From NCBI RefSeq assembly GCF_012034335.1, contig NZ_JAATHJ010000001.1, forward strand, positions 1 through 64,000: a stretch of 64,000 bases of DNA. Direction: 5' to 3'. The notes beneath the pieces were generated by a model that saw only the letters and a program-made list of their open reading frames with translations, ran no database searches and had not been told where the DNA came from. Positions 20,073 to 34,721 of the stretch are shown piece after piece; the first letter of the stretch is position 1, and each line of letters opens with the position of its first letter. This DNA comes from Alkalicoccus luteus. GTDB taxonomy: Bacteria > Bacillota > Bacilli > Bacillales > Salisediminibacteriaceae. The position numbers were made by a program, and so were the translations under genes.

Positions 20073-20097
20073 GTCAGTTGTGAATAAATAAATCATA

Positions 20098-20221
20098 CCG
20101 TAGACAGCAGGAGCCTTCGGGCTTAAACGTCCTGCCGAGGTTTGCACCAGATATAGTCCGGGCAACGGTTTGCCCCGGATAACCTGCGGCTTCCTTGCGT
20201 CTATGTGAGGAAGCCCTTTTT
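20098..20221 (+). ncRNA. L10 (rplJ) leader with attenuator
   Basis: Matches the Bacillales L10 leader in layout: AGCAGGAGCCTTCGGGCTTA...TCCTGC hairpin, the GGGCAACGGTTTGCCC hairpin with the kink-turn-like L10-binding region, and a terminal stem GGCTTCCT (20188-20195)/AGGAAGCC (20208-20215) with a T run. Binding of the L10-L7/L12 complex is known to favour termination, so rplJ-rplL are autoregulated. Confidence 0.88.
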
Positions 20222-20277
20222 AATGGGTTAGAACACGGGCGGTATGAACAGCTTCAGGCATAGGAGGTGTCATCTAG

Positions 20278-20781
20278 ATGAGCAGTGTAATTGAGCAGAA
20301 ACAAAGCGTCGTGGAAGAAATCGCCGGGAAACTGAAGGAAAGCCAGTCTACTATCGTAGTAGATTACCGCGGACTGGACGTGGCAGAAGTAACGGAACTG
20401 CGTCAGCAGCTGCGTGAAGCCGGAATCGACTTCAAGGTGTACAAGAACACAATGGTACGCCGCGCGACAGAACAGACAGAACTGACTGGAATCGATGAGC
20501 AGCTTGCAGGTCCTACTGCAATTGCATTCGGCTACGACGATGTTGTAGCACCAGCCAAGATTCTCAACGAGTTTGCGAAGAAGCATGAAGCTCTTGAACT
20601 CAAGGCAGGAATCATCGAAGGCAAAGTTGTGTCTCTCGACGAAGTAAAAGCACTGGCGGAACTTCCTTCCCAGGAAGCACTCCTTTCCATGCTTGCCAAC
20701 GTTCTTCAGGCTCCAATCCGCGGACTCGCGATCGGCCTCAAGGCAGTGGCAGACAAGAACGAAGAAGAAAGCGCGTCATAA
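20278..20781 (+). CDS. rplJ: 50S ribosomal protein L10
   Basis: 167 residues. L10 is the base of the L7/L12 stalk. The N-terminal rRNA-binding domain includes [20 protein letters not shown] (near residue 23) and [12 protein letters not shown] (near 52); the C-terminal helix binds L7/L12 dimers. ATG is 6 nt after AGGAGGTG. Follows the L10 leader, through which its own product limits synthesis. Confidence 0.97.
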   Translation: MSSVIEQKQSVVEEIAGKLKESQSTIVVDYRGLDVAEVTELRQQLREAGIDFKVYKNTMVRRATEQTELTGIDEQLAGPTAIAFGYDDVVAPAKILNEFAKKHEALELKAGIIEGKVVSLDEVKALAELPSQEALLSMLANVLQAPIRGLAIGLKAVADKNEEESAS

Positions 20782-20828
20782 AAAGCTGCACGGCAGCATA
20801 AATTATTATTTACAGGAGGAATTTAATC

Positions 20829-21191
20829 ATGACGAATCAAGAGATTCTCGATGCGGTTAAGGAAATGTCCGTACTCGAACTGAACGACCTGGTAAAAGCA
20901 ATTGAAGAAGAATTTGGTGTATCTGCAGCAGCTCAGGTAGCTGTAGCAGGCGGCGGCGGAGCAGAAGCTGCTGAAGAGCAGACTGAATTCGACGTAGTAC
21001 TTGAAGACGCTGGATCTTCCAAGATCGGCGTTATCAAAGCAGTTCGTGAAATCACAGGTCTCGGCCTGAAAGAAGCGAAGGCACTTGTTGACGGCGCACC
21101 TTCTGCAGTTAAAGAAGGCGTTGAAAAGTCTGAAGCTGAAGAAATGCAAGCGAAGCTTGAAGAAGCTGGAGCGAAGATCACGGTTAAGTAA
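20829..21191 (+). CDS. rplL: 50S ribosomal protein L7/L12
   Basis: 120 residues, acidic stalk protein that recruits translation GTPases. An N-terminal dimerisation helix, an alanine/glycine-rich hinge ([19 protein letters not shown], residues 33-51) and the globular C-terminal domain with [20 protein letters not shown] (near 69) are clear. AGGAGGAATTT precedes the ATG. Closed by a strong terminator. Confidence 0.98.
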   Translation: MTNQEILDAVKEMSVLELNDLVKAIEEEFGVSAAAQVAVAGGGGAEAAEEQTEFDVVLEDAGSSKIGVIKAVREITGLGLKEAKALVDGAPSAVKEGVEKSEAEEMQAKLEEAGAKITVK

Positions 21192-21211
21192 TCGTGTTCA
21201 ACGCACGCTTG

Positions 21212-21247
21212 GAACCCGCGGGAATCATTTCCTGCGGGTTCTTTTTT
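21212..21247 (+). terminator. Terminator after rplL
   Basis: GAACCCGC(GG)GA and TCC(T)GCGGGTTC form the stem (21212-21241), with six T. It separates rplL from ybxB. Confidence 0.9.
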
Positions 21248-21303
21248 ACCATTCATGGCGGCACGCCGTCATGAGGCTGAATGCAAGGAAAGGAGCGGCA
21301 GAT

Positions 21304-21906
21304 ATGGCAGACCACTATTATTCAAAAAAGCCGTCGGCTGCAAGCAGTCCGCGCGAGCTGAAGGAGTCCGTCCTCGGTACGGAGCTCTCCTTTACGGTCG
21401 ACAGCGGCGTGTTTTCCAAAGGAGGACTTGACTTCGGATCGCGTCTCCTGCTGGAATCGCTGGAGGAAGCAAAAGCAGAAGGGCGTCTGATTGATGCCGG
21501 CTGCGGCTGGGGACCAATCGGCATATTTGCAGCGGTATGGTATCCGGCACGCCCGGTGCTCATGGTCGACGTGAACGAACGTTCCGTCGAGCTGTCCCGC
21601 CGCAACGCCGATCGGAACGGGGCAACGAGGGCTGAAGTACGGCAGCAGGATCTGCTGGAAGGACTCGATGACGACAGCGCAGCGATGATCGTCAGCAACC
21701 CGCCGGTCCGGGCCGGCAAGGAAGTTGTCTTCCGGCTTTACGAGCAGGCATGGCGCGTTTTAAAGCAGAACGGCACGCTTACGATTGTCATTCAGAAAAA
21801 GCAGGGAGCGCCGTCAACGAAGGCGAAGCTCGAAGAACTTGGCTTCACCGTTGAAACGGCAGCTAAAAAGAAAGGCTATTTCATCTTCCGCGCAGAAAAA
21901 CATTGA
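21304..21906 (+). CDS. ybxB: Class I SAM-dependent methyltransferase YbxB (RsmC-like)
   Basis: 200 residues from ATG 21304, preceded by AAGGAAAGGAG. Rossmann methyltransferase related to the catalytic half of 16S rRNA guanine methyltransferase RsmC. SAM-binding IDAGCGWGPIG (near residue 64), the acidic motif VDVNERSVEL (near 87) and the target-base motif IVSNPPVRAG (near 133) are intact. It occupies the same slot between rplL and rpoB in B. subtilis. The RNA substrate is inferred from the NPP motif and context. Confidence 0.93.
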   Translation: MADHYYSKKPSAASSPRELKESVLGTELSFTVDSGVFSKGGLDFGSRLLLESLEEAKAEGRLIDAGCGWGPIGIFAAVWYPARPVLMVDVNERSVELSRRNADRNGATRAEVRQQDLLEGLDDDSAAMIVSNPPVRAGKEVVFRLYEQAWRVLKQNGTLTIVIQKKQGAPSTKAKLEELGFTVETAAKKKGYFIFRAEKH

Positions 21907-21976
21907 CGCAGCAAAGGCCTTGTGTTAATGTTATTTAATGCGTATGAATATGAAAATAGGGCTCTTATGCACTTCT

Positions 21977-22006
21977 TTATCACAACGCCAGCTGCTTTTA
22001 TAGAAT
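21977..22006 (+). promoter_or_regulatory. Candidate promoter of rpoB leader
   Basis: TTATCA (21977-21982), 18-nt spacer, TAGAAT (22001-22006). A second, weaker candidate is TTGACG (21903-21908) overlapping the ybxB stop. Either would give a leader that includes the hairpin at 22027-22099. Confidence 0.4.
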
Positions 22007-22026
22007 TTGAATAGAAAACTGCGAAG

Positions 22027-22099
22027 AAAAAGGGTGGGAACATTAACTACAGTCGTCATCAACATGGATGCATGCCAACGACCTTAGTGCCCTTTTTTT
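22027..22099 (+). terminator. Long hairpin with T run in rpoB leader (attenuator-like)
   Basis: AAAAAGGG (22027-22034) pairs with CCCTTTTT (22090-22097). Within it ACTA and GTCGT pair with ACGAC and TAGT across a 2x2 loop, and CATG-GATG-CATG caps the structure. Seven T follow. It sits 170 nt before rpoB, after the candidate promoter, so it could attenuate rpoB-rpoC transcription or end read-through from upstream. Confidence 0.7.
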
Positions 22100-22266
22100 C
22101 TTTGTTTCCAGAATCTGCACAAATCTTCCTGCACAGCAGCCTCGAAAAGCACGGCCTGTGATTCCTACAGCATATTCCACCGTAACACACATTATCAGTA
22201 TACGATCAGTCAGGGGCTGTTTCAGTCTCTTGATGATAAAAACGTTAGGTTTGAGGGGTGAATGAG

Positions 22267-25200
22267 TTGACAGGTCAACTAGTTCAGTATGGACGCCACC
22301 GCCAGAGAAGAAGTTATGCACGAATCAATGAAGTTTTGGATCTGCCGAACTTAATTGAAATTCAGACGGCTTCTTATCAATGGTTTCTTGATGAAGGTAT
22401 TCAGGACATGTTTCAGGACATTTCACCGATCGAGGATTTTACAGGAAACCTCGTTCTGGAATTTGTCGATTACAGCTTAGGGGAGCCTAAGTATCCGGTC
22501 GACGAATCGAAAGAGCGCGACGTGACGTATTCCGCACCGCTCCGCGTGAAAGTACGCCTGATTAATAAAGATACCGGAGAAGTAAAAGAACAGGAAGTAT
22601 TCATGGGAGATTTCCCTCTCATGACAGACACCGGTACATTCATTATTAACGGGGCAGAGCGGGTCATCGTTTCCCAGCTCGTGCGTTCGCCAAGCGTCTA
22701 CTTCAGCCAGAAGATGGACAAAAACGGCAAGCGCGGCTACACGGCTACGGTGATTCCGAACCGTGGAGCATGGCTTGAGCTGGAAACAGATGCCAAGGAT
22801 GTTGTATATGTTCGCATTGACCGTACGCGGAAAATTCCGGTGACGGTGCTCCTGCGTGCGCTCGGTTTCGGCTCTGATCAGGAAATCATTGATCTGCTTG
22901 GAGAAGACGAGTATCTCCGCAATACGCTGGAGAAAGATAACACAGATGGTTCCGAAAAGGCGCTGCTTGAAATTTATGAGCGTCTCCGCCCTGGTGAGCC
23001 GCCGACTGTAGACAGCGCGAAAAGCCTGCTGGAGTCCCGCTTCTTTGATCCGAAGCGCTACGACCTGGCAAATGTCGGCCGCTATAAAATGAACAAAAAG
23101 CTTCATATTAAGAACCGTCTGTTCAATCAGCGCCTTGCGGAAACGCTCGTTGACTCGGAAACAGGCGAAATTCTTGCAGAAGAAGGCACGGTCATTGACC
23201 GGCGCGTCCTGGATAAACTCATTCCTTACTTTGAAGACGGGCTCTCGTTTGAGCGCCACAACCTGAACGGGGGCGTCATCGAAGACGAAGACGTTGATCT
23301 TCAGACAGTGATGATCTACTCCCAGAAGGATGGCGACGAAGAGCAGCCGGTCAAGATCATTGCCAACGGCGGCATTGATACGAAGATTAAAAACATCACG
23401 CCGGCTGATATCATTTCATCTGTCAGCTACTTCTTTAACCTGCTGCACGGAACAGGTCAGACCGATGATATTGACCATCTCGGCAACCGTCGTCTCCGTT
23501 CTGTAGGGGAACTGCTGCAAAACCAGTTCCGTATTGGACTTTCCCGAATGGAGCGTGTCGTCCGCGAACGTATGTCCATTCAGGATGCCAACATGATTAC
23601 GCCGCAGGCGCTGATCAACATCCGACCGGTTATCGCGTCGATTAAAGAGTTTTTCGGAAGCTCCCAGCTGTCCCAGTTCATGGACCAGACGAACCCGCTT
23701 GCGGAATTAACGCATAAGCGCCGTCTGTCTGCGCTTGGACCCGGTGGTCTGACGCGTGAACGCGCCGGCTTCGAAGTGCGTGACGTTCACTACTCCCACT
23801 ACGGGCGCATGTGTCCGATCGAGACGCCGGAAGGACCGAACATCGGTCTGATCAACTCGCTTTCCTCTTTTGCGAAAGTGAATCCATTCGGCTTTATCGA
23901 ATCGCCTTACCGCCGCGTGGACCATGAGAAAGGACTCGTGACACGGGAAGTGGATTACCTGACAGCGGATGAAGAGGACAACTACGTCGTAGCGCAGGCG
24001 AACGCCAAGCTCGATGAAGAAGGCCACTTCGTGGATGAAAACATCATCTGCCGTTTCCGCGGGGAAAACATTATCGTGGCACGCGACCGCGTTGACTACA
24101 TGGACGTATCGCCAAAGCAAGTAGTATCTGCTGCGACCGCGTGTATTCCGTTCCTTGAAAATGATGACTCCAACCGTGCCCTCATGGGTGCGAACATGCA
24201 GCGTCAGGCAGTGCCGCTTCTTGAGCCGCACTCCCCGCTCGTCGGTACAGGCATGGAATACGTGTCTGCTAAAGACTCCGGTGCTGCAGTCGTAGCCCGA
24301 AAGCCGGGCCGCGTCGAAAAGGTATCCGCCGACTTCGTGGACGTTCGTGAGCAGAAAACGATCGACGGCCGTGAAGTGGAAGGCGATGTTACCCGCTATA
24401 ACCTGATGAAATTTGAACGTTCCAACCAGGGGACGTGCTATAATCAGCGCCCAATCGTCTCCGAAGGCATGATCGTGGAAAAAGGAGAAATCCTTGCAGA
24501 CGGCTCTTCCATGGAAAAAGGCGAAATGGCACTCGGTCAGAACGTACTCGTTGGCTTTATGACGTGGGACGGCTACAACTATGAGGATGCCATTATTCTC
24601 AGCGAGCGTCTCGTCAAGGACGACGTGTATACGTCGATCCACATTGAAGAGTACGAATCCGAAGCCCGCGACACGAAGCTCGGACCGGAAGAAATCACGC
24701 GTGATATTCCAAACGTCGGGGACGATGCGCTCCGCAACCTGGATGAGCGCGGTATTATCCGCGTCGGTGCTGAAGTGAAAGACGGCGACATTCTCGTCGG
24801 TAAAGTAACGCCTAAAGGGGTTACGGAGCTGACAGCGGAAGAGCGTCTTCTGCACGCAATCTTCGGAGAAAAAGCACGTGAAGTCCGCGATACGTCCCTG
24901 CGTGCTCCGCACGGCGGCGACGGCATCGTGCTTGATGTGAAGATTTTCAACCGTGAAGACGGCGACGAGCTGCCGCCTGGCGTGAATCAGCTTGTACGTG
25001 TATACATCGTGCAGAAGCGTAAGATTCACGAAGGGGATAAGATGGCCGGACGTCACGGAAACAAAGGTGTTATTTCCAAGATTCTTCCGGAAGAAGACAT
25101 GCCGTTCCTGCCGGATGGCACTCCAATCGACATCATGCTGAACCCGCTCGGGGTACCTTCCCGTATGAACATCGGACAGGTGCTGGAGCTGCACATGGGT

Positions 25201-25812
25201 ATGGCTGCACGTCAGCTGAACATGCACATTGCAACCCCGGTATTTGACGGTGCGAACGAGGAAGATGTATGGTCCACGATCGAAGAAGCCGGTATGGCCC
25301 GCGACGGAAAAACCGTACTGTACGACGGCCGCTCAGGTGAGCCGTTCGACAGCCGTGTCTCCGTCGGCGTCATGTATATGATTAAGCTTGCGCACATGGT
25401 TGATGACAAGCTGCACGCCCGTTCCACAGGTCCTTACTCTCTCGTCACGCAGCAGCCGCTCGGTGGTAAAGCACAGTTCGGCGGACAGCGTTTCGGTGAG
25501 ATGGAGGTATGGGCACTTGAAGCATACGGTGCTGCCTACACGCTTCAGGAAATTCTCACGGTTAAGTCCGATGATACGATCGGTCGTGTGAAGACGTACG
25601 AAGCAATTGTAAAAGGTGAAAACGTACCGGAGCCGGGTGTACCGGAGTCGTTCAAAGTTCTCATCAAAGAGCTGCAGAGTCTCGGTATGGACGTTAAAAT
25701 GCTGTCCAGCAACGATGAAGAGATCGACATGCTCGAAATTGATGAAGAAGAAGATCAGGCGAACGATAAGCTGAACCTGAATCTGGAGTCAGGCGGAGAA
25801 TCGAACGCGTAA
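22267..25812 (+). CDS. rpoB: DNA-directed RNA polymerase subunit beta
   Basis: 1181 residues from TTG 22267, six bases after GAGGGGTG and matching homologues that start [14 protein letters not shown] 22258 has no spaced ribosome site. Beta forms half of the catalytic cleft. The rifampicin region is wild type in appearance ([20 protein letters not shown], then [11 protein letters not shown]). The switch/flap and the C-terminal [19 protein letters not shown] clamp segment are present. The acidic tail is typical of bacilli. Stop 36 nt before rpoC. Confidence 0.98.
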   Translation: MTGQLVQYGRHRQRRSYARINEVLDLPNLIEIQTASYQWFLDEGIQDMFQDISPIEDFTGNLVLEFVDYSLGEPKYPVDESKERDVTYSAPLRVKVRLINKDTGEVKEQEVFMGDFPLMTDTGTFIINGAERVIVSQLVRSPSVYFSQKMDKNGKRGYTATVIPNRGAWLELETDAKDVVYVRIDRTRKIPVTVLLRALGFGSDQEIIDLLGEDEYLRNTLEKDNTDGSEKALLEIYERLRPGEPPTVDSAKSLLESRFFDPKRYDLANVGRYKMNKKLHIKNRLFNQRLAETLVDSETGEILAEEGTVIDRRVLDKLIPYFEDGLSFERHNLNGGVIEDEDVDLQTVMIYSQKDGDEEQPVKIIANGGIDTKIKNITPADIISSVSYFFNLLHGTGQTDDIDHLGNRRLRSVGELLQNQFRIGLSRMERVVRERMSIQDANMITPQALINIRPVIASIKEFFGSSQLSQFMDQTNPLAELTHKRRLSALGPGGLTRERAGFEVRDVHYSHYGRMCPIETPEGPNIGLINSLSSFAKVNPFGFIESPYRRVDHEKGLVTREVDYLTADEEDNYVVAQANAKLDEEGHFVDENIICRFRGENIIVARDRVDYMDVSPKQVVSAATACIPFLENDDSNRALMGANMQRQAVPLLEPHSPLVGTGMEYVSAKDSGAAVVARKPGRVEKVSADFVDVREQKTIDGREVEGDVTRYNLMKFERSNQGTCYNQRPIVSEGMIVEKGEILADGSSMEKGEMALGQNVLVGFMTWDGYNYEDAIILSERLVKDDVYTSIHIEEYESEARDTKLGPEEITRDIPNVGDDALRNLDERGIIRVGAEVKDGDILVGKVTPKGVTELTAEERLLHAIFGEKAREVRDTSLRAPHGGDGIVLDVKIFNREDGDELPPGVNQLVRVYIVQKRKIHEGDKMAGRHGNKGVISKILPEEDMPFLPDGTPIDIMLNPLGVPSRMNIGQVLELHMGMAARQLNMHIATPVFDGANEEDVWSTIEEAGMARDGKTVLYDGRSGEPFDSRVSVGVMYMIKLAHMVDDKLHARSTGPYSLVTQQPLGGKAQFGGQRFGEMEVWALEAYGAAYTLQEILTVKSDDTIGRVKTYEAIVKGENVPEPGVPESFKVLIKELQSLGMDVKMLSSNDEEIDMLEIDEEEDQANDKLNLNLESGGESNA

Positions 25813-25848
25813 TCGGTGAATTCGAATGCTGAAAGGGAGGTTGGCCCC

Positions 25849-28800
25849 TTGATAGATGTAAATAACTTTGAATATATGAAAATCGGCCTCGCTTCCTCCG
25901 ACAAGATCCGTTCTTGGTCCCGGGGAGAAGTCAAGAAGCCGGAAACGATCAACTATCGTACGCTGAAGCCGGAAAAGGACGGTCTTTTCTGTGAGCGTAT
26001 CTTCGGTCCGACAAAGGACTGGGAGTGCCACTGCGGGAAATACAAGCGCGTCCGCTACAAGGGCGTTGTCTGTGACCGCTGCGGCGTGGAAGTAACACGT
26101 GCAAAAGTCCGCCGTGAGCGCATGGGGCATATTGAGCTTGCTGCCCCTGTCTCCCACATCTGGTACTTCAAAGGAATTCCGAGCCGTATGGGCCTCGTGC
26201 TCGATATGTCTCCGCGTTCCCTCGAGGAAGTGATTTACTTTGCTTCCTATGTTGTAACAGACACCGGCGACACACCGCTTGAGCTGAAGCAGCTGCTTTC
26301 TGAAAAAGAATACCGCAGCTACCGCGAGAAATACGGACGTTCGTTCACCGCTAACATGGGAGCGGAAGCGATCCGCCAATTGCTCGAGGACATTGACCTC
26401 GACAAAGAGGCGGCTTCCCTGAAAGAAGAGCTCGAAACAGCTCAGGGACAGCGCCGTACGCGTGCAATCAAGCGCCTGGAAGTGATCGAAGCATTCCGTC
26501 ACTCCGACAATGATCCGGACTGGATGGTCCTCGATGTGCTTCCGGTCATTCCGCCGGAGCTTCGTCCGATGGTGCAGCTGGACGGCGGGCGTTTTGCGAC
26601 GTCTGACCTGAACGACCTGTACCGCCGCGTGATCAACCGGAACAACCGTCTGAAGCGCCTGCTCGACCTCGGAGCACCAAGCATCATCGTGCAGAACGAG
26701 AAGCGTATGCTGCAGGAAGCAGTAGACGCCCTGATCGACAACGGCCGCCGTGGACGTCCGGTCACAGGACCAGGTAACCGCCCGCTTAAATCCCTTTCCC
26801 ACATGCTTAAAGGGAAGCAGGGACGTTTCCGTCAGAACCTTCTCGGTAAGCGTGTTGACTATTCCGGCCGTTCCGTTATCGTCGTAGGTCCGCACCTGCA
26901 GATGTACCAGTGCGGTCTGCCGAAGGAAATGGCGCTCGAGCTGTTCAAGCCGTTCGTCATGAAAGAGCTCGTCGGTCGCGGTCTTGCACACAACATCAAG
27001 AGTGCAAAGCGCAAGGTAGAGCGCGTGAATCCGGAAGTGTGGGACGTGCTGGAAGAGGTTATCCGCGAGCACCCGGTGCTGTTAAACCGTGCACCGACGC
27101 TTCACCGTCTCGGTATCCAGGCGTTTGAGCCGACGCTCGTCGAAGGCCGTGCGATCAAGCTTCACCCGCTCGTATGTACAGCTTACAACGCTGACTTTGA
27201 CGGGGACCAGATGGCGGTGCACGTACCGCTTTCCGCTGAAGCACAGGCCGAATCCCGCCTGCTTATGCTCGCTGCTCAGAACATCCTGAACCCGAAGGAC
27301 GGCAAGCCGGTCGTAACACCTTCCCAGGACATGGTTCTCGGTAACTACTACCTGACGCTCGAGCGTGAAGGCGCAATCGGTGAAGGCGGCGTTTTCAATA
27401 ATCCGAACGAAGTACTCACCGCTTACCAGAACGGCTACGCGCATCTTCATACGCGCATCGCGCTGCCGGTAAGCTCTATAGATAAAGACAACTTCCGTGA
27501 AGAATTCCAGAACCACCTGCTGCTGACGACAGTCGGTAAGGTGATCTTTAACGAGATTCTTCCAAAGTCCTTCCCGTACGTGAACGAGCCGACGTCGGAA
27601 AACCTGGAGATTGAAACACCGGAACGGTTCTTCGTCCCAGGCACGACGGATATAAAGGAGCACTTTAAAAACAGCGAGCTTGTAGCGCCGTTTAAGAAAG
27701 GCTTCCTCGGCGACATCATTGCGGAAGTATTCAAGAAATTCAAGATTTCCGAAACGTCCGTCATGCTCGATAAGATGAAGGCGCTCGGTTTCTATTACTC
27801 CACGAAAGCCGGTATTACGGTAGGGGTATCCGACATCGTCGTACTCGAGGACAAGCAGGAAATCCTCGACGAGGCTGAGGAAAAAGTATCCAGAATTTCG
27901 AAGCAGTTCCGCCGTGGTCTGATCACGGAGGAAGAGCGCTACGATAAAGTCATTGAAGTATGGAGCAAAGCGAAAGATGTGATCCAGGAGAAGCTTCTCG
28001 GCACGCTGGAGAAGACGAACCCGATCTTTATGATGAGTGACTCCGGTGCCCGTGGTAACGCCTCAAACTTTACGCAGCTTGCGGGTATGCGTGGTCTGAT
28101 GGCGAACCCGTCCGGACGAATCATCGAGCTTCCGATCAAGTCCAGCTTCCGTGAAGGCCTGACGGTACTCGAGTACTTTATCTCCACTCACGGTGCCCGT
28201 AAAGGTCTTGCCGATACGGCACTGAAAACAGCGGATTCCGGTTACCTGACACGACGACTCGTTGACGTGGCTCAGGACGTCATTATCCGTGAAACAGACT
28301 GCGGCACGGACCGCGGACTGGAAGTAAAGGCGATCACAGAAGGTGCTGAAGTGATCGAAAGCCTGTACGACCGCCTAGTCGGCCGTGTATCCTTCCAGAA
28401 CGTGTATCATCCGGAAACAAACGAGCTGCTCGTCGGCCGTAACGAAGATATTTCAGAAGACGTTGCGAAGGTCATCGAAGAATCAGGCATTAAAACGGTT
28501 CTGATCCGCTCTGTCTTCACATGTGATACGAAACACGGTTCCTGTAAGCGATGCTACGGACGCAACCTGGCGACAGGCGCGGAAGTGGAAGTCGGCGAAG
28601 CAGTCGGCATCATCGCGGCCCAGTCAATCGGTGAGCCGGGTACCCAGCTCACGATGCGTACGTTCCACACAGGCGGCGTAGCCGGGGATGACATCACGCA
28701 AGGTCTTCCTCGTATTCAGGAAGTATTCGAAGCGCGTAACCCAAAAGGTCAGGCTGTTATTTCCGAGATCGAAGGTAAGGTTACGGATATCCGCGAAGCG

Positions 28801-29466
28801 AGCGAGAAGAAAGAAATCGTCGTTTCCAACAAGCTTGAAACGCGCACGTATACGGCTCTGTTCGCAGCCCGCTTTAAAGTGGAGATCGGCGATGAAGTGA
28901 AGCCTGGTCAGGAACTGACAGAAGGTTCCATCGATCCGAAGGAGCTTCTCACTGTCTCCGGTGTACACGGCGTACAGGAATACCTGCTGCGTGAAGTACA
29001 AAAGGTTTACCGTATGCAGGGTGTTGAAATCGGCGATAAGCACGTCGAGGTCATGGTACGTCAGATGATGCGCAAAGTACGCGTGATCGATGCCGGTGAC
29101 ACGACGGTGCTGCCTGGATCCCTCGTGGAAATCCACCAGTTTAACGACGTTAACCGCGAGATTCTTCTGCGCGGAGGCCGTCCTGCAACTGGCCTGCCGG
29201 TTCTGCTCGGTATCACGAAAGCATCACTCGAAACGGATTCGTTCCTGTCCGCTGCATCCTTCCAGGAAACGACACGTGTTCTCACCGACGCTGCCATCAA
29301 AGGCAAGCGCGACGAACTGGTCGGCCTGAAGGAGAACGTCATCATCGGGAAGCTTGTACCTGCCGGAACCGGCATGCAGCGCTACCGTCAGATGAAGCAC
29401 GTCGACACGAGCGAGCCGGAAGAACAGTCGTTTGAAGAAGTAACGGTGCCAGAAGAAGAAATGTAG
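25849..29466 (+). CDS. rpoC: DNA-directed RNA polymerase subunit beta'
   Basis: 1205 residues from TTG 25849, seven bases after GGGAGGT; homologues begin at the same point before DVNNFEYM. N-terminal zinc ribbon CHCGKYKR...CDRCG, the catalytic magnesium motif [12 protein letters not shown] (near residue 445), the second zinc site ending CKRCYG, and [20 protein letters not shown] of the trigger-loop area are all intact. An in-frame extension to 25816 is open but unneeded. Confidence 0.98.
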   Translation: MIDVNNFEYMKIGLASSDKIRSWSRGEVKKPETINYRTLKPEKDGLFCERIFGPTKDWECHCGKYKRVRYKGVVCDRCGVEVTRAKVRRERMGHIELAAPVSHIWYFKGIPSRMGLVLDMSPRSLEEVIYFASYVVTDTGDTPLELKQLLSEKEYRSYREKYGRSFTANMGAEAIRQLLEDIDLDKEAASLKEELETAQGQRRTRAIKRLEVIEAFRHSDNDPDWMVLDVLPVIPPELRPMVQLDGGRFATSDLNDLYRRVINRNNRLKRLLDLGAPSIIVQNEKRMLQEAVDALIDNGRRGRPVTGPGNRPLKSLSHMLKGKQGRFRQNLLGKRVDYSGRSVIVVGPHLQMYQCGLPKEMALELFKPFVMKELVGRGLAHNIKSAKRKVERVNPEVWDVLEEVIREHPVLLNRAPTLHRLGIQAFEPTLVEGRAIKLHPLVCTAYNADFDGDQMAVHVPLSAEAQAESRLLMLAAQNILNPKDGKPVVTPSQDMVLGNYYLTLEREGAIGEGGVFNNPNEVLTAYQNGYAHLHTRIALPVSSIDKDNFREEFQNHLLLTTVGKVIFNEILPKSFPYVNEPTSENLEIETPERFFVPGTTDIKEHFKNSELVAPFKKGFLGDIIAEVFKKFKISETSVMLDKMKALGFYYSTKAGITVGVSDIVVLEDKQEILDEAEEKVSRISKQFRRGLITEEERYDKVIEVWSKAKDVIQEKLLGTLEKTNPIFMMSDSGARGNASNFTQLAGMRGLMANPSGRIIELPIKSSFREGLTVLEYFISTHGARKGLADTALKTADSGYLTRRLVDVAQDVIIRETDCGTDRGLEVKAITEGAEVIESLYDRLVGRVSFQNVYHPETNELLVGRNEDISEDVAKVIEESGIKTVLIRSVFTCDTKHGSCKRCYGRNLATGAEVEVGEAVGIIAAQSIGEPGTQLTMRTFHTGGVAGDDITQGLPRIQEVFEARNPKGQAVISEIEGKVTDIREASEKKEIVVSNKLETRTYTALFAARFKVEIGDEVKPGQELTEGSIDPKELLTVSGVHGVQEYLLREVQKVYRMQGVEIGDKHVEVMVRQMMRKVRVIDAGDTTVLPGSLVEIHQFNDVNREILLRGGRPATGLPVLLGITKASLETDSFLSAASFQETTRVLTDAAIKGKRDELVGLKENVIIGKLVPAGTGMQRYRQMKHVDTSEPEEQSFEEVTVPEEEM

Positions 29467-29510
29467 GATCACCTGGCCGGGCACAGCACAAAATTCCCTT
29501 CAGGAAAGTG

Positions 29511-29539
29511 TTGACACTGCCCGGCCCCGGTGATACTAT
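29511..29539 (+). promoter_or_regulatory. SigA promoter before ybxF-rpsL
   Basis: Perfect TTGACA (29511-29516), 17-nt spacer, TACTAT (29534-29539), 41 nt before the ybxF start. It can feed the str cluster independently of rpoBC. Confidence 0.75.
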
Positions 29540-29579
29540 ATCTAAGTGTGCCAAATACCTGATGCTTTGGAGGATGACG

Positions 29580-29828
29580 ATGTCTTATGAAAAAGTAGCA
29601 CAGGCAGCTGAGAAAGTGGTCGGCACGAAACAAACTTTAAAAGCACTGGAAAGTGAACAGGTTAGGGAGCTCGTCGTTGCAGAAGACGCCGATCAGGAAG
29701 TGCTTGCAAAAGCACTCGAAACAGCACGGGAATTAAACGTTCCTATCTCTTATGCCGATTCGATGAAGAAACTCGGCAGAGCGTGCGGAATTGATGTCAA
29801 CGCAGCGATCGTAGCAATTAAAAAATGA
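29580..29828 (+). CDS. rplGB: L7Ae-family K-turn RNA-binding protein YbxF
   Basis: 82 residues from ATG 29580, preceded by TTTGGAGGATG. Small L7Ae/L30e-fold protein that binds kink-turn RNA; conserved between rpoC and rpsL in bacilli. Seen are GTKQTLKALES (near residue 15), LVVAEDADQEVL and the closing AAIVAIKK. A ribosomal role was proposed because of the name, but in B. subtilis it is dispensable. ATG 29574 is too close to the ribosome site. Confidence 0.92.
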   Translation: MSYEKVAQAAEKVVGTKQTLKALESEQVRELVVAEDADQEVLAKALETARELNVPISYADSMKKLGRACGIDVNAAIVAIKK

Positions 29829-29939
29829 AAAAAGTTTTGGCTGTATTCTTATAGGTGCAGCGAAAACTTTCCTTTTACCCATTTGTGAACCACCTGGACC
29901 AGTGGGCTTGCATTTTGAGATCAGAAGGGAGGAAACATC

Positions 29940-30353
29940 ATGCCTACAATTAACCAGCTAGTACGTCAGGGACGCCAGTCTAAAGGGAAGAAGTCTGACT
30001 CTCCTGCACTTAACAAAGGTTATAACAGCTACAAGAAGCGCCAGACAGACGAAGCTTCTCCACAGAAGCGCGGTGTCTGCACGCGTGTTGGTACTATGAC
30101 TCCGAAGAAGCCGAACTCGGCCCTTCGTAAGTACGCACGTGTACGTCTGACAAACCAGATTGAGGTGAACGCCTACATCCCTGGTATCGGACACAACCTG
30201 CAGGAGCACAGCGTTGTGCTTATCCGCGGTGGACGAGTAAAGGACCTTCCTGGTGTGCGTTACCACATCGTGCGCGGTGCACTTGACACTGCAGCAGTTG
30301 ACGGTCGTATGCAGGGCCGTTCCAAGTACGGAACAAAGCGTCCTAAGAAATAA
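29940..30353 (+). CDS. rpsL: 30S ribosomal protein S12
   Basis: 137 residues. S12 lies at the decoding centre. The conserved [19 protein letters not shown] loop (near residue 55) carries the lysine where streptomycin resistance changes occur, and it is wild type in appearance, as is the second loop [21 protein letters not shown] precedes the ATG. First ribosomal gene of the str cluster rpsL-rpsG-fusA-tuf. Confidence 0.98.
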   Translation: MPTINQLVRQGRQSKGKKSDSPALNKGYNSYKKRQTDEASPQKRGVCTRVGTMTPKKPNSALRKYARVRLTNQIEVNAYIPGIGHNLQEHSVVLIRGGRVKDLPGVRYHIVRGALDTAAVDGRMQGRSKYGTKRPKK

Positions 30354-30400
30354 GTCGCTGCACGTAAGCAGCCGAATCATATTGAAAGGAGGGACCTTTA

Positions 30401-30871
30401 ATGCCTCGTAAAGGACCAGTACCTCGCCGAGATGTATTAGCAGATCCTATCTATAAATCTAAGCTTGTGACACGCCTGATCAACCGCATCATGATCGACG
30501 GTAAGAAGGGTGTCGCACAGAAGTCTCTTTATGCAGCTTTCGACCTCGTCCGCGAACGATCCGGCAAGGATCCACAGGAAGTATTCGAAGAAGCGCTGAA
30601 GAACATCATGCCAGTACTTGAAGTAAAAGCACGCCGTGTCGGTGGTGCCAACTATCAGGTGCCGATCGAAGTAAAGCCTGACCGCCGCACCACGCTTGGT
30701 CTCCGCTGGCTCGTGAACTACGCGCGCCTCCGCGGTGAGAAGACGATGGAAGAGCGTCTTGCTAACGAAATCCTCGACGCAGCTAACAACACTGGCGCAG
30801 CCGTGAAGAAGCGTGAGGAAACACACAAAATGGCAGAAGCGAACAAAGCATTCGCTCACTACCGCTGGTAG
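30401..30871 (+). CDS. rpsG: 30S ribosomal protein S7
   Basis: 156 residues. Primary assembly protein of the 30S head, next to the E site. The basic N-terminus ([18 protein letters not shown]), the [20 protein letters not shown] loop (near residue 76) and the helical C-terminus ending FAHYRW are typical. AAAGGAGGGACC upstream. 47 nt after rpsL. Confidence 0.98.
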   Translation: MPRKGPVPRRDVLADPIYKSKLVTRLINRIMIDGKKGVAQKSLYAAFDLVRERSGKDPQEVFEEALKNIMPVLEVKARRVGGANYQVPIEVKPDRRTTLGLRWLVNYARLRGEKTMEERLANEILDAANNTGAAVKKREETHKMAEANKAFAHYRW

Positions 30872-30967
30872 GATCCACTGTCATGATAAACCTGCAGCAG
30901 AGGCGGAGTGTTCTTCGCCTTTGCGGCAGTCAATCAAATTCCGATTCACAGGAAGGAGAAAAGACAC

Positions 30968-33046
<2,079 letters not shown>

Positions 33047-33086
33047 GTACGGTCGTTGTCACTGTTTTCGTTTTGTTGTAAGCTAG

Positions 33087-33116
33087 AAAAGGTGACAGAT
33101 GCGCTCTTCACCTTTT
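33087..33116 (+). terminator. Hairpin between fusA and tuf
   Basis: AAAAGGTGA (33087-33095) and TCACCTTTT (33108-33116) form a perfect 9-bp stem with a 12-nt loop. The four-T tail is short, so it may be a partial terminator or an mRNA-stabilising or processing site between fusA and tuf. A weak promoter (TTGTCA-17-TAAGCT) lies just before it. Confidence 0.5.
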
Positions 33117-33164
33117 CAAATAGAAATAAAAATAACTCTACTATATGTAAGGAGGATTTCGATC

Positions 33165-34355
<1,191 letters not shown>

Positions 34356-34393
34356 TTGAATGACTAAATGCGGATCTTGATCCGCATCTCCAG

Positions 34394-34422
34394 CCGGGCA
34401 GGCTTACCTGCCCGGTTTTTTT
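34394..34422 (+). terminator. Terminator of str cluster
   Basis: CCGGGCAGG (34394-34402), loop CTTA, CCTGCCCGG (34407-34415), seven T. A second perfect hairpin (ATGCGGATC/GATCCGCAT, 34368-34387) precedes it. Confidence 0.96.
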
Positions 34423-34721
34423 GTGGATTCCTTTGCCAATGTCAGACAATGTTTGCCATTTATATTTGTAAATAATTTCTACGAGAATGGTCTTTACCTA
34501 TTTCTTGTGGTGGATTACTGTTTATGCTGGAAGGCAGGGTTCCGCTTATATGATCATGCCGCTAAGTATTCAAGAAGTTAAAGAATGGCGGAGTTCGCAT
34601 CTTTTCTCGGGGCCCGCTAACCTGCATCAAATAAAGCAGATCTATTTCATACAAGTTTACAAATCAAACGGTTATTTGTTAGCATTGGAAACGAATTACA
34701 AATAAAAAGGGGCGTCCAAAT
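34423..34721. other. AT-rich intergenic stretch after tuf
   Basis: 300 bases more AT-rich than the flanking genes. An open frame at 34487-34705 has no convincing ribosome site and no recognisable product. No clear repeat or RNA structure was found. Confidence 0.4.

Noticed and set aside
34487-34705. 72-codon frame after tuf
   Set aside because: No ribosome site, composition like noncoding AT-rich DNA.
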